Source of the DNA: Rotaria macrura | Lineage: Eukaryota; Rotifera; Eurotatoria; Philodinida; Philodinidae | Length of the DNA stretch: 64,000 bases | Direction: 5' to 3' | Assembly (NCBI GenBank): GCA_900239685.1 | Contig: OENT01000476.1 | Coordinates: 45,911 to 109,910 of the forward strand | Shown: piece after piece, positions 63,531 through 64,000 of the stretch | How the letters are laid out: each line of letters opens with the position of its first letter | Numbering within the stretch: position 1 is the first letter of the stretch | Notes under the pieces: model-generated | What the model was told of the DNA's origin: nothing | Seen by the model: the letters and a program-made list of their open reading frames with translations, nothing else | The model's database searches: none | Position numbers and translations under genes: made by a program

Positions 63531-64000
63531 TAAACTCCTATCCCGATTAACATGAATGTTTCAGACCGGTTATCGAGCTCAAGGATTGCAAATCCCTCCT
63601 TAGTTTCTCAATTAAATCAAAATTTGCTCGGAATCCGCATCGCTGTCAAGGCAAATTTTCATAAGCTAGAGTTTTTATGTAAGCTCCTATCATCTTTCTG
63701 ATGAAAGTTTCCTATCGGTTATCGAAGTCGGGGAATCCGAATTTGTGATTATTTTTCCAATAGATCTACCATTACTCAGATTCCGCATGAATCCCAAGGC
63801 CAATTTTCATAAGGTAAACGTTTTATGTTCACTCCTATCGTTATTCTGATGAAAGTTTCCTAGAGGTTATCGAGGTCGGGGAATCCGAATCCGTCTTCAG
63901 TTTTTCCATTAGATCTACCATTACTCAGATTCCGCATGTATCCCACGCCCATGTTTTATAAGGTAAACGTTTTATGTTCACTCCTATCGGTATTCTGATG
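63531..64000. repeat. Satellite-like tandem repeat, about 149-bp unit, running off the right edge
   Basis: Unit starts lie at 63531, 63680, 63828 and 63977, spacings of 149, 148 and 149 bp. Each unit begins with ACTCCTATC or GCTCCTATC, then GGTTATCGAG, GATTCCGCAT and AAGGTAAACGTTTTATG-like ends. Copies 2 and 3 are clearly closer to each other than to copy 1, and a more diverged copy may precede 63531. The array continues beyond the window. Each copy carries the motif GGGGAATCCG or a derivative. Confidence 0.88.

Noticed and set aside
1..64000. CRISPR arrays, operons, prokaryotic promoters, rRNA genes
   Set aside because: Spliceosomal introns and metazoan gene families show a eukaryotic nuclear sequence; no spaced direct repeats of CRISPR type and no rRNA segments were seen.

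Overview
This window looks like nuclear DNA of an animal, most likely a bdelloid rotifer. The reasons are: it is AT-rich; genes are split by short GT-AG introns (often 50-100 nt) or have none; the proteins are metazoan (COQ9, prefoldin 6, WDR43/Utp5, beta-1,4-galactosyltransferase, TMEM184, SEC14); and it carries an ADP-ribosyltransferase/LRR fusion and a kinesin-light-chain-like TPR fragment, two gene classes known to be expanded in bdelloids. The species assignment is an inference; no database was searched.

Layout. 1-0.8 kb: first exon of a PX-domain protein (-), the rest lying off the left edge or unseen. 1.2-4.1 kb: COQ9 (+), coenzyme Q biosynthesis. 4.2-9.3 kb: C-terminal half of a WDR43/Utp5-like ribosome-biogenesis protein (-); one of its introns holds a complete ankyrin-repeat gene on the opposite strand (7.1-8.0 kb). 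9.3-13.6 kb: no convincing gene. 13.6-16.8 kb: an Mx/dynamin-like large GTPase (-). 17.6-17.9 kb: a decayed TPR pseudogene. 18-21.5 kb: nothing clear. 21.5-23.6 kb: beta-1,4-galactosyltransferase (-). 23.6-36.1 kb: gene-poor, with a possible small unrecognised gene near 25.2-25.4 kb and a palindrome of about 1.5 kb at 34.1-35.6 kb. 36.2-40.4 kb: the most striking locus, an ART catalytic domain joined to about 12 leucine-rich repeats, almost every repeat on its own phase-0 exon. 43.3-44.4 kb: TMEM184/OST-alpha-like membrane protein (-). 45.4-45.7 kb: a foldback MITE-like element. 46.5-47.4 kb: SEC14/CRAL-TRIO protein (-). 47.4-55 kb: gene-poor. 55.05-55.57 kb: prefoldin subunit 6 (-). 57.8-59.6 kb: a pentameric ligand-gated ion channel without the Cys-loop cysteines (-). 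59.6-62.9 kb: no clear gene. 62.9 kb to the end: two tandem repeat families (113 bp and about 149 bp), the second running off the right edge.

The genes do not form a pathway; they are independent eukaryotic transcription units. Most are core housekeeping genes. The ART-LRR gene and the Mx-like GTPase are plausible innate-immunity or stress genes by family, and the ankyrin gene is likely membrane-anchored by N-myristoylation. Exon borders were set by hand from GT/AG sites, reading phase and family similarity; unresolved 5' ends are stated in the entries.
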